Source: Promineifilum sp019695075
Lineage (GTDB): Bacteria; Chloroflexota; Anaerolineae; Promineifilales; Promineifilaceae
NCBI GenBank assembly: GCA_026129185.1
Contig: JAHCIO010000005.1
Location: 98,138-162,137, forward strand
Direction of reading: 5' to 3'
Length of the DNA stretch: 64,000 nucleotides
Shown one piece after another: positions 54,687 to 61,898 of the stretch. The notes beneath the pieces are model-generated. The model was not told the DNA's origin. It searched no databases and saw only the letters and a list, made by a program, of their open reading frames with translations. The first letter of the stretch is position 1. Each line of letters starts with the position of its first letter. The position numbers were made by a program, and so were the translations under genes.

Positions 54687-55500
54687 GTCTTTCTGCCTCC
54701 TGTCCCAGCCAGCTCAATACCGCTTCCAGGACGCCGCCGCCGATGGCCAGGGCCTTCTCCGAGATGGTGAAGGGGGCGCCGGCGTCGTCGCGCGGGTCAA
54801 TGTCGCCGATCTTCAGCGCCGCGGGCACGGCCGTCCCCGGCGCGATCAGGCCGCGGACGATGCCGTCGAACGGCGCGGCGATGGTTTGCCCGGCCACGTC
54901 GCCCAGCGGCTCGCCCTCGCGCACGCGGTCGCCGATCTCTTTCTGCCAGGCGACGACGCCGGCCACGGGCGCGCGCAGCACCCGCTCGCGCCCCTTGCCG
55001 CCGACGATGCCGGGCGTGCCGGTGTTCGGCTCGGCCGGGCCGCGCCAGATGACACGGCCGAGGCGGTGGCCGCGGTTGGTCTCGATGACGGCGTGGCAAT
55101 CGACGCCGGCGACAAAGCCCGGCCCCAGGGCGATCACCAGCGGGGCCTGATCGATGGCCGTGTCAATGTTGCGCTTGGCCATGCGCGCGTCGACGAGAGC
55201 GGCCGGGCGGCGCGCATCGCCCGCCGGCGGCCATTCGGGTGACGGCAGGACGGGAATCGCCCCGGTCATGGCCAGCGCCCAGGCATCCGCGGCCGACGCG
55301 ACGCGCACGCCGCGCAGGTCTTCGACGGTGATTTCGCCCTCCAGCACGGCCGTGGCCAGCGACACACGCCGCCGGACGACAAGCGGCCGGGGCAACTCGG
55401 TGACGATGACTGGGAAGCCGCACTTGTGCAGGCGGTAGGCAACGCCGGTGGCCAGGTCGCCGCCGCCGCGGAGGAGGATGAGGTGGTCGCCGAAGAGCAT
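54676..55500 (-). CDS. yqeB: YqeB-type selenium-dependent molybdenum hydroxylase maturation protein
   Basis: The 274-residue protein corresponds to the EF2563/YqeB family: ILLRGGGDLATGVAYRLHKCGFPVIVTEL at the N-terminus, VDARMAKRNIDTAI, LGPGFVAGVDCHAVIETNRGH, and a C-terminal biotinyl/lipoyl-like beta domain (VRAPVAGVVAWQKEIGDRV...). YqeB and YqeC occur together with selenium-dependent molybdenum hydroxylases. The gene starts the operon with ATG at 55500, 8 nt after a promoter-like box. No selD or hydroxylase gene is visible in the window. Confidence 0.9.
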   Translation of the reverse strand: MLFGDHLILLRGGGDLATGVAYRLHKCGFPVIVTELPRPLVVRRRVSLATAVLEGEITVEDLRGVRVASAADAWALAMTGAIPVLPSPEWPPAGDARRPAALVDARMAKRNIDTAIDQAPLVIALGPGFVAGVDCHAVIETNRGHRLGRVIWRGPAEPNTGTPGIVGGKGRERVLRAPVAGVVAWQKEIGDRVREGEPLGDVAGQTIAAPFDGIVRGLIAPGTAVPAALKIGDIDPRDDAGAPFTISEKALAIGGGVLEAVLSWLGQEAERHAR

Positions 55501-55508
55501 GGGCGGGT

Positions 55509-55537
55509 ATGGTAGCGGGAAGGGAGGGATGCGGCAA
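55509..55537 (-). promoter_or_regulatory. Promoter of the yqeB operon (leaderless type)
   Basis: Minus-strand TTGCCG (55532-55537) and TACCAT (55509-55514) are 17 bp apart; the ATG follows after eight bases without a Shine-Dalgarno. Confidence 0.5.
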
Positions 55538-55629
55538 CCACGGCGATGAGAGCGCGAGGGTAGCTGTTCACGCTTACCGCTTGACCTTTCTCTTTATATC
55601 ACCGGGAACAGTTACACATCCTCCGCGCT

Positions 55630-55658
55630 TTGACGCGCCAATACCCGGCAGATATACT
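55630..55658 (+). promoter_or_regulatory. Promoter of proS (leaderless type)
   Basis: TTGACG (55630-55635), 17-bp spacer, TATACT (55653-55658), then six bases and the ATG at 55665. The start point should coincide with, or lie next to, the start codon. Confidence 0.7.
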
Positions 55659-55664
55659 CTCCGG

Positions 55665-57401
55665 ATGCGACTCTCCCATTCTTTCGGCAAGACCCTGCGC
55701 GAGGCTCCGGCGGAGGCCGAGCTTGTCAGCCATCAACTTCTTATTCGCGCGAACTACATCCGGCCGGTCGGCGCGGGCATGTACACCTTCATGCCTTTCG
55801 GCTATCGCGTCATCCGCAAAATCTGGCGTATCCTGGCCGAGGAGATGGATGCCATCGACGGCCAGGAGATGTGGATGCCCAACCTGAACCCGGCGGCGCT
55901 GTGGCAGGCCACCGGCCGCTGGAACTCGGTCGATGTGCTCTTCAAGCTGAAGGGCAACGGCAACCGCGAATATGCCCTCTCGGCCACGCACGAGGAGGTC
56001 GTTGTCGATCTGGCCCTGCGCGAGATCGAGAGCTACCGCGACCTGCCCCGGATGGTCTACCACATCAGCAAGAAGTTCCGCGACGAACCGCGCCCGCGCG
56101 GCGGCCTGATGCGCCTGCGCGAGTTCATCATGAAGGATGCCTACACCCTCGACCGCAGCGAGGCGGCGCTGGACGAATACTACCCCAGCATGATCCAGGC
56201 CTACTTCAACGTCTTCAACCGTTGCGGCGTGCCGACGGTGGCCATCAACGCCGACGTGGGCGCGATGGGCGGCAAGACCTCGCAGGAGTTCACCGTGCCC
56301 CACCCGCAGGGCGAGGATGTCTTCATCGCCTGCGACAACTGCGGCTACGCCGCCAACGTCGAGGCGGCCGAGTTCGTGCGCGAGGGCGAGCGGCCGGCGA
56401 CGCTGGCTGCCCTGACCAAGGTCGAGACGCCCGACTGCAAGACCATCGCCGACGTGGCCGCCTTCATCGGTGTGCCCACCAGCCAGACCATCAAGGCCGT
56501 CTTCTACTGGTGGCGGCCGCGCTACGTCGAGACGCCGGGCGAGGGGCAGCTGGTCTTCGCCCTGGTGCGCGGCGACTTGGCCATCAACGACACCAAGCTG
56601 GTCAACGCGCTTGGCGGCGGCTTCGTCCGCGCAGCGACCGAAGACGAAATCCGCGCCGTGGGGGCCGTGCCCGGCTATGCGTCGGGCGTCGGGCTGACCC
56701 CGGCCCAGGGCCTACAGTCGCCGGGCGTGATGGTCATGGCCGACACGTCCATCGAGTACGGCGGCAACTACGTCGTTGGGGCCAACGAAGAGCCTTACCA
56801 CTACACCGGGGCCAACTATGGCCGCGACTTTGCCGTCAGCAAGCTGGCCGACATCGCCCAGGCGGACACGGGCCACAAGTGCCCCGTCTGCGGCGGGCGC
56901 ATCGAGGCCAAGCGGGCCATCGAGGTCGGCCACTGCTTCAAGCTGGGCACGCGCTATAGCGCCGCTGTCAATGCCACCTACCTGGACGAGAACGGCCAGC
57001 CGCAACTCATCTACATGGGCAGTTACGGCATCGGCCTTGACCGGTTGATGGCCGTCGTCGTCGAGTTGCACAACGACAAGGACGGCATCATCTGGCCCGA
57101 TAGCGTCGCCCCCTACCAGGTGCATCTGGTGCATATCGGCAAGGAGGGCGACGGCACGAAGGCGCGGGCCGAGGCGCTGTATGAGCGGCTGCTGGCCGCG
57201 GGCGTCGAGGTGCTCTACGACGACCGCGACGGCCTGGGCGCGGGCGTCAAGTTCAAGGACGCCGATCTGATCGGCATCCCCTGGCGCGTCACCGTTTCGG
57301 CCCGCAGCCTCGAGCAGGGCGGCGTGGAGGTCAAGCGCCGCAGCGCGAGCGAACGGCAGAACCTGACGGAAGACCAACTGCTAGGCCTGCTGAAAGGCTA
57401 A
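55665..57401 (+). CDS. proS: Prolyl-tRNA synthetase, bacterial type
   Basis: ProRS charges tRNA-Pro. The 578-residue protein has the class II motifs RANYIRPVGAGMYTFMPFGYRV (motif 1 region, about 31-52), the motif 2 region KFRDEPRPRGGLMRLREFIMKDAY (about 134-157), the INS editing domain (about 225-390, beginning ETPDCKTIADVAAF), motif 3 MGSYGIGLDRLMA and the C-terminal anticodon-binding domain starting PYQVHLVHIGKEG. It is of the bacterial long form with an editing insertion. The ATG at 55665 is selected because of the adjacent promoter; the longer upstream frame is not supported. Confidence 0.95.
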   Translation: MRLSHSFGKTLREAPAEAELVSHQLLIRANYIRPVGAGMYTFMPFGYRVIRKIWRILAEEMDAIDGQEMWMPNLNPAALWQATGRWNSVDVLFKLKGNGNREYALSATHEEVVVDLALREIESYRDLPRMVYHISKKFRDEPRPRGGLMRLREFIMKDAYTLDRSEAALDEYYPSMIQAYFNVFNRCGVPTVAINADVGAMGGKTSQEFTVPHPQGEDVFIACDNCGYAANVEAAEFVREGERPATLAALTKVETPDCKTIADVAAFIGVPTSQTIKAVFYWWRPRYVETPGEGQLVFALVRGDLAINDTKLVNALGGGFVRAATEDEIRAVGAVPGYASGVGLTPAQGLQSPGVMVMADTSIEYGGNYVVGANEEPYHYTGANYGRDFAVSKLADIAQADTGHKCPVCGGRIEAKRAIEVGHCFKLGTRYSAAVNATYLDENGQPQLIYMGSYGIGLDRLMAVVVELHNDKDGIIWPDSVAPYQVHLVHIGKEGDGTKARAEALYERLLAAGVEVLYDDRDGLGAGVKFKDADLIGIPWRVTVSARSLEQGGVEVKRRSASERQNLTEDQLLGLLKG

Positions 57402-57432
57402 AAACCCCCTCTACCCGCAATCTCCCACCGTC

Positions 57433-57458
57433 GGCCCGCGAACAGCGGGCCGCTTTTT
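57433..57458 (+). terminator. Intrinsic terminator of proS
   Basis: GGCCCGC (57433-57439), loop gaaca, GCGGGCC (57445-57451), then gcTTTTTATT. It begins 31 nt after the proS stop. Confidence 0.85.
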
Positions 57459-57559
57459 ATTACAGGGGGTAGCCGACCGGTCATTCCGACCGCTGCTGTT
57501 GGGACGGATTCCCGGTTGGCTTGGGACGGACTTCCCCGCCTACTTGAGACTGCCGCCCC

Positions 57560-57589
57560 ATGACAGCCCGACAGGCCCCCGCCTATACT
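57560..57589 (+). promoter_or_regulatory. Promoter of the small membrane protein cluster
   Basis: ATGACA (57560-57565) and TATACT (57584-57589) are 18 bp apart, about 52 nt before a gene with GGAGG at 9 nt. No other feature was seen in 57459-57559. Confidence 0.5.
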
Positions 57590-57647
57590 GTCTTCACTCA
57601 ACGCTCTCAACACCGTACCAGATTCATTCCATCGGAGGACACAGCGT

Positions 57648-58307
57648 ATGACCATGTCAGATTCGCCTTTCGTCGGTTGGACGGCCATCGCCGGCGGTGT
57701 CGTCGGCGTCGTCGGCTTCGTTGCCCTGCTACTGCTGTTCATCGTCGGCGAGCCGTTCGGTACGCTGAACGACATTCTGTCCATTCCGGTGGCGCTCCTG
57801 GTCGTGCCGCTCCTGTTCGCGCTCTACCGGCTCCACGCGGCCAGCTACCCTGTGGTCGCCGTTGTGGCGCTGCTGGCCGGGCTGTTCGGCTATGCCTCCG
57901 CGGCCATCGGATCGGGCTTGCTCGTCCTGGGGCGGATCGACTTCAATACGTCGCTGCTGTTCGGCATTGGCGGGTTCGGGCTGATCGGCCTGTGGGCGCT
58001 GTTGACGTCGGGCATGGGCCTGCGTGGCGACACGCTGCCCGGGGCGGCGGCATGGGCCGGACTGGCGCTGTCGGTGGCGCCGACGCTCGCTCTGCTGGCC
58101 GTGTTGCGCGCCGAAAGCGTGGCCAATGCCTTGAGTGCGATGGGCGGTCAGACGGCCGCTGGTGTCCAGGTCAGTCCGCTGGCAATGGCCTTTATCGTCC
58201 TGGGCGGCCTCAGTTACGCCGCCATGCCGCTCTGGACCATCTGGCTGGGGCGCTTGTTCCTCGAGGGGCGGATGGGGCTGCCGGCGGCCGTGGCGCTCGG
58301 TCAGTAG
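57648..58307 (+). CDS. Hypothetical seven-segment membrane protein
   Basis: I do not recognise this 219-residue protein. It has about seven hydrophobic segments, with LYRLHAASYPVV and LLTSGMGLRGDTLPGAAAW loops and a C-terminal LGRLFLEGRMGLPAA. The DUF4386-like proteins of other bacteria have a similar layout, but the match is weak. GGAGG lies 9 nt before the ATG. It opens a run of six plus-strand genes mostly coding for small membrane proteins. Confidence 0.7.
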   Translation: MTMSDSPFVGWTAIAGGVVGVVGFVALLLLFIVGEPFGTLNDILSIPVALLVVPLLFALYRLHAASYPVVAVVALLAGLFGYASAAIGSGLLVLGRIDFNTSLLFGIGGFGLIGLWALLTSGMGLRGDTLPGAAAWAGLALSVAPTLALLAVLRAESVANALSAMGGQTAAGVQVSPLAMAFIVLGGLSYAAMPLWTIWLGRLFLEGRMGLPAAVALGQ

Positions 58308-58339
58308 TTGGCTCATAACGATTGGTTGGAGGTGTTATC

Positions 58340-58762
58340 ATGAAAGTTGCGCGTGTGCTCTACTGGGTCTCTGCCTGGCTATTCGTCGTCGGAGTGGCCA
58401 CGCAGGTCTTCTTTGCCGGCATGGCCGTCGTGGCTAATCGCTGGGGGTGGGACAACCACATCGGTCTGGGCCACACCCTGGCCGCGCCGCTGCTGGTCAT
58501 GCTGGCAACCATGTACCTGGGTAAGCTGCCCGGCCGGATGAAGCGGCTGACGTGGCTGCTGTTCGGTGTCTACGTCTTGCAGGCTGACGTGCTCATCTTC
58601 CTGCGGGCCAGCGCGCCTGTTCTGTCGGCGCTGCACCCGGTGATGGCTCTGGCCGATTTCGCCCTGGGGCTGGCCTTGGCGCGGCCGGCGCGGGCGCTGG
58701 TGCGGGCGGGCGAGATGCCGGAGCCGGCCCGGCTACAATCGGAAGGCGCAAGCGCTGATTGA
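58340..58762 (+). CDS. DUF6220-like small membrane protein
   Basis: The 140-residue protein has four hydrophobic segments with WGWDNHIGLGHTLAAPLLVMLAT near 45 and ALHPVMALADFALGLALA near the end, resembling DUF6220 proteins (the conserved His pair in GHT and HP). GGAGG lies 7 nt before the ATG at 58340; an upstream GTG or ATG in frame is not supported. It follows the seven-segment protein gene by 32 nt. Confidence 0.75.
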   Translation: MKVARVLYWVSAWLFVVGVATQVFFAGMAVVANRWGWDNHIGLGHTLAAPLLVMLATMYLGKLPGRMKRLTWLLFGVYVLQADVLIFLRASAPVLSALHPVMALADFALGLALARPARALVRAGEMPEPARLQSEGASAD

Positions 58763-58812
58763 TGACACGCCGGTGGAGGCTTATCAGGATTGTCGTGGGC
58801 TAGAGGTCGAAC

Positions 58813-59823
58813 ATGAACGGCAAACGAACCAGCAGCGTCCCTTCTGCTTTCCTGGCCATTGATAACCGGCGCGTTGTCCGCGCGGCGTGCGGGGCGGATG
58901 GCAACTGGCAGGTTGATTGCGTCCTGGACGGGCCGCAGCCGGTGACGCTGGCGGCCGATCCGAGCAATCCCAACCGGCTATACGCCGGCTGCCAGGGGCA
59001 TGGCGTTTTCACATCGGCCGACCGGGGCCGGACATGGCACAGCCTGGGCCTGGCCGGACGGGTGGTGAAGGCGATCGCCGTCAGTCCCCACGACCCCCGG
59101 ACGATCTACGCCGGGGTGAAACCGGCCGCCCTCTACAAGTCCACTGACGGCGGCCAAAGCTGGTTTGAACTGGAGGGCTTCCGGCGCATCCCGTTTCGCT
59201 GGTGGTGGTTTTCGCCGGCCGAGTCGCCCTTTCGGGCCTACGTCAATGCTCTCGCCGTTTCGCCCACCGAGCCGGAGGTCGTCCTGGCCGGCATCGAACT
59301 CGGGGCGGTGGTGCTGAGCCGCGACGGTGGGCGGACGTGGTCGGCTCATGTGCGCGGCGCGATACGTGACTGCCACGATCTCAAGTTTCATGCCGGCAAC
59401 GGCCGATGGGTGTATGAGGCGGGCGGGACCGGTTCCGGAGCAGCCGTCAGCGCCGACGGTGGCCGGACCTGGCGCCAGCCGAAAGCCGGTCTGGCCAAGA
59501 AATACGGCGTGGTCTGTGCCGCCGATCCGGAAAAGCCGGAGGTCTGGTACGTCGCTCTGGCCCCCGGCCCCGGCAAGGCCTATGGGCAAAACGTCGCGGC
59601 GTATCTCTATCGGGCATCCGGTGGGGCCGACTGGGAGCCTATTGGTTGGCAACCGCACCCGATGAGCGCCATGCCCAGGGCGTTGGTCACCTGCCCCGGC
59701 GCGGCCGGGCATCTCTACGTGGGGACGACCTATGGCGACGTGTGGCACACGGCCGACTACGGCGATAGCTGGCAGCGGTTGCCGTTCAATCTGGGCGGCG
59801 GGTTGTCGCTGCTGGCTCTGTAG
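58813..59823 (+). CDS. BNR/Asp-box beta-propeller protein, sialidase/photosystem assembly-like fold
   Basis: The 336-residue protein contains five Asp-box repeats, S/T-x-D-x-G-x-T/S-W: TSADRGRTWHSL, KSTDGGQSWFEL, LSRDGGRTWSAH, VSADGGRTWRQP and HTADYGDSWQRL, spaced as in six- to seven-bladed propellers. No sialidase Arg triad or Glu is evident, and no signal peptide is present, so it is probably a cytoplasmic or non-enzymatic propeller. It lies 50 nt after the DUF6220 gene and 28 nt before the cytochrome gene. Confidence 0.85.
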   Translation: MNGKRTSSVPSAFLAIDNRRVVRAACGADGNWQVDCVLDGPQPVTLAADPSNPNRLYAGCQGHGVFTSADRGRTWHSLGLAGRVVKAIAVSPHDPRTIYAGVKPAALYKSTDGGQSWFELEGFRRIPFRWWWFSPAESPFRAYVNALAVSPTEPEVVLAGIELGAVVLSRDGGRTWSAHVRGAIRDCHDLKFHAGNGRWVYEAGGTGSGAAVSADGGRTWRQPKAGLAKKYGVVCAADPEKPEVWYVALAPGPGKAYGQNVAAYLYRASGGADWEPIGWQPHPMSAMPRALVTCPGAAGHLYVGTTYGDVWHTADYGDSWQRLPFNLGGGLSLLAL

Positions 59824-59851
59824 AATGATGTTGAAAGGTGGAGATTTGACA

Positions 59852-60751
59852 ATGAAAAGAGCACTCAAGTGGGCGGCGATCGTGATCGTTGGGTTGGTCG
59901 GGATCGTCGTCTTGATCGCCCTGGGCGGCTACATCGCCAGCGAGCGGCGTATCGACAAGACCTACGCCATTGCCGACGAGGCATTGACCCTACCAACCGA
60001 CGCCGCCGGCCTGGCCGAAGGGCAGCGGTTGGTGACCATCCGCGGCTGTGGCGACTGTCATACGCCCGATTTAGGCGGCCAGGTATTGCTCGATGACCCC
60101 ATGCTCGGCACGATTCCCACGGCCAACCTGACCCGCGGCCAGGGCAGCGCCACGGCCGGTTATACCGTTGCCGATTGGGAGCGGGCCATTCGCCACGGCG
60201 TCGGCCCGGATGGCCACAGCCTATTGTTTATGCCCAGCTATGAGTACGCCGGGCTGAGCAACGAGCAAGTCGCCCAAATGATCGCCTACCTGCAGACGGT
60301 TCCGGCGGTCGATCGGCTGCCGGCCGAACCGGTCCTCAAGCCGTTACTGCGCGCCTTGTTCCTCACCGGCCAGTTGCCCCTGCTGCCGGCCGAGAAGGTC
60401 GATCAGGACATGGCCCACGTCGCCAGCGTGCCGGCCGAGGCGTCGGCCGAATACGGCGGTTATCTGGTCACGACCTGCACCGGCTGCCACCAGCCCAACC
60501 TGGCCGGCGGCCCCGTGCCCGGCAGCGCGCCCGGCGAGCCGCTCTCCGCCAACTTGACGCCGGCCGGCAACCTGGCCCACTGGACGCTGGAGGAGTTCAA
60601 GAACACCCTGCGCAACGGCGTCACCCCGGAGGGGAAAGCGCTTGACCCGGCCGTTATGCCCTGGCCCCTGGCCGGGCAGATGACCGACGTGGAGTTGGAG
60701 GCGCTCTGGCTATACCTCCAGAGCCTGCCGCCGGCGACATCGGGCAGTTGA
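59852..60751 (+). CDS. Membrane-anchored dihaem cytochrome c
   Basis: The 299-residue protein has an N-terminal membrane segment (KWAAIVIVGLVGIVVLIALGG) that could be a signal anchor, and two cytochrome c domains with haem motifs CGDCH (about 66-70) and CTGCH (about 208-212). Methionine ligands are likely in LLFMPSYEYAGLS and AVMPWPLAGQMTD. Such proteins carry electrons outside the membrane. GGTGGAG lies 8 nt before the ATG. It is the only clear redox protein in this membrane-protein cluster. Confidence 0.9.
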   Translation: MKRALKWAAIVIVGLVGIVVLIALGGYIASERRIDKTYAIADEALTLPTDAAGLAEGQRLVTIRGCGDCHTPDLGGQVLLDDPMLGTIPTANLTRGQGSATAGYTVADWERAIRHGVGPDGHSLLFMPSYEYAGLSNEQVAQMIAYLQTVPAVDRLPAEPVLKPLLRALFLTGQLPLLPAEKVDQDMAHVASVPAEASAEYGGYLVTTCTGCHQPNLAGGPVPGSAPGEPLSANLTPAGNLAHWTLEEFKNTLRNGVTPEGKALDPAVMPWPLAGQMTDVELEALWLYLQSLPPATSGS

Positions 60752-60844
60752 GGTTTTGACCGGGTCACAAGTGAATCGGCGCAGTGATTCCGGCGACCGC
60801 GCCACGACGATCGGTTCCGGAGCGGCTTGCCAATGGAGGTTCTC

Positions 60845-61231
60845 ATGAGGACGCCTCTCATCACGGTTCTTGTGGTTCTGGTGGTGGTCGATGCGCTCGG
60901 ATGGGGTCTTACCGTTCCGCCCATCCTGGAGTACGCGCGCACGCGCCGCGACCTGCCGACCCTCCTGGGGATCAGGCTGCTGGGCGGCCGGTTTGAGTCG
61001 CTCGGCATCGACGCCGTTGTTGTCGCCGGGCTGATCTTCGTCGTCGTCAGCGGCCTCAAGCTTCTGGCCGCCTACTGGCTGTGGGGAGCGCGCGCCGATG
61101 GGGCGGTGCTGGAATTCATCCTGTTGGGCCTGAGCGCGATCTTCTGGTATGGCTTCGAGTTGCCGTTCGGGCCGTTGGCCGGCGTGCCGCAGTTCATTCT
61201 GCTGCTCGTCGTCTGGCGCAGCCTGGCCTGA
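60845..61231 (+). CDS. Small four-segment membrane protein of unknown function
   Basis: The 128-residue product has four hydrophobic segments and no recognised motif; LGWGLTVPPILEYARTRRDLPTLLGI is the most distinctive loop. GGAGG lies 5 nt before the ATG at 60845; an upstream in-frame ATG at 60827 lacks support. It follows the cytochrome gene by 93 nt. Confidence 0.65.
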   Translation: MRTPLITVLVVLVVVDALGWGLTVPPILEYARTRRDLPTLLGIRLLGGRFESLGIDAVVVAGLIFVVVSGLKLLAAYWLWGARADGAVLEFILLGLSAIFWYGFELPFGPLAGVPQFILLLVVWRSLA

Positions 61232-61335
61232 TGGCCAATGGCCGGTTCGCTGTGGGCGCATGGCTGTCAGAGGACAGGTCTGTGGCTCTGGTCTGGAGTC
61301 GTTCCGGCTAAATCCTGGTTGATGGAGTGATACGG

Positions 61336-61830
61336 ATGTATTCCTGGATGGTCTATCTTCACGTTCTGGCGACCATGACGTTCCTATTCACCCACGGCGC
61401 CAGCAGCATCGTCGCCTGGCGGCTGCGCGGCCGGCCAGACCCGGCCACGGCGCGGGCCTGGTTGGGAGTGTATGCGACCGGCCGGTATTTCACGCTCTTG
61501 TATAGCTCGCTGATCGTCCTGCTGATCAGCGGCGTCGCGGCCGGGTTTATGGGCGACTGGTGGGGCGAGGGCTGGATATGGCTGTCGCTGGCGCTGCTGG
61601 TTGGCATCATCGTGGGTATGTACGTCTTAGGTTCCGCCTATTACAGTAAGCTGCGCCGCGCGCTTGGCCTGGAATACTTCGACGGGCGCAAGCCACACCC
61701 GGCGGAGGAACCCGCGCCGGCCGAGGAGATCGAGCGCCTGCTGGCCAGGTCGCCGGCGCTGGCGCTGACCGTCATTGGCTTTGGTGGCATCGCCATGATC
61801 CTCTGGCTCATGATCCTCAAGCCGTTCTGA
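61336..61830 (+). CDS. DUF2269-like membrane protein
   Basis: The 164-residue protein has four hydrophobic segments, with LHVLATMTFLFTHGASSIVAWRL (His pair on helix one) and LLYSSLIVLLISGVAAGF, reminiscent of DUF2269/copper-resistance-D-like membrane proteins whose histidines may bind haem or metal. GGAG stands 8 nt before the ATG at 61336; a GTG three codons earlier is possible. The function is unknown; proximity to a cytochrome c gene hints at a redox role. Confidence 0.7.
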   Translation: MYSWMVYLHVLATMTFLFTHGASSIVAWRLRGRPDPATARAWLGVYATGRYFTLLYSSLIVLLISGVAAGFMGDWWGEGWIWLSLALLVGIIVGMYVLGSAYYSKLRRALGLEYFDGRKPHPAEEPAPAEEIERLLARSPALALTVIGFGGIAMILWLMILKPF

Positions 61831-61882
61831 GGCCGGCCGGGCTGGAATCGACTCGCCCACCGATGAGGGCCAGAACTAATGC

Positions 61883-61888
61883 TATAAT
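61883..61888 (+). promoter_or_regulatory. -10 box of the sensor kinase gene
   Basis: TATAAT lies 10 nt before the ATG at 61899 with no Shine-Dalgarno and a weak -35. Confidence 0.45.
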
Positions 61889-61898
61889 GTGGCCGAAC

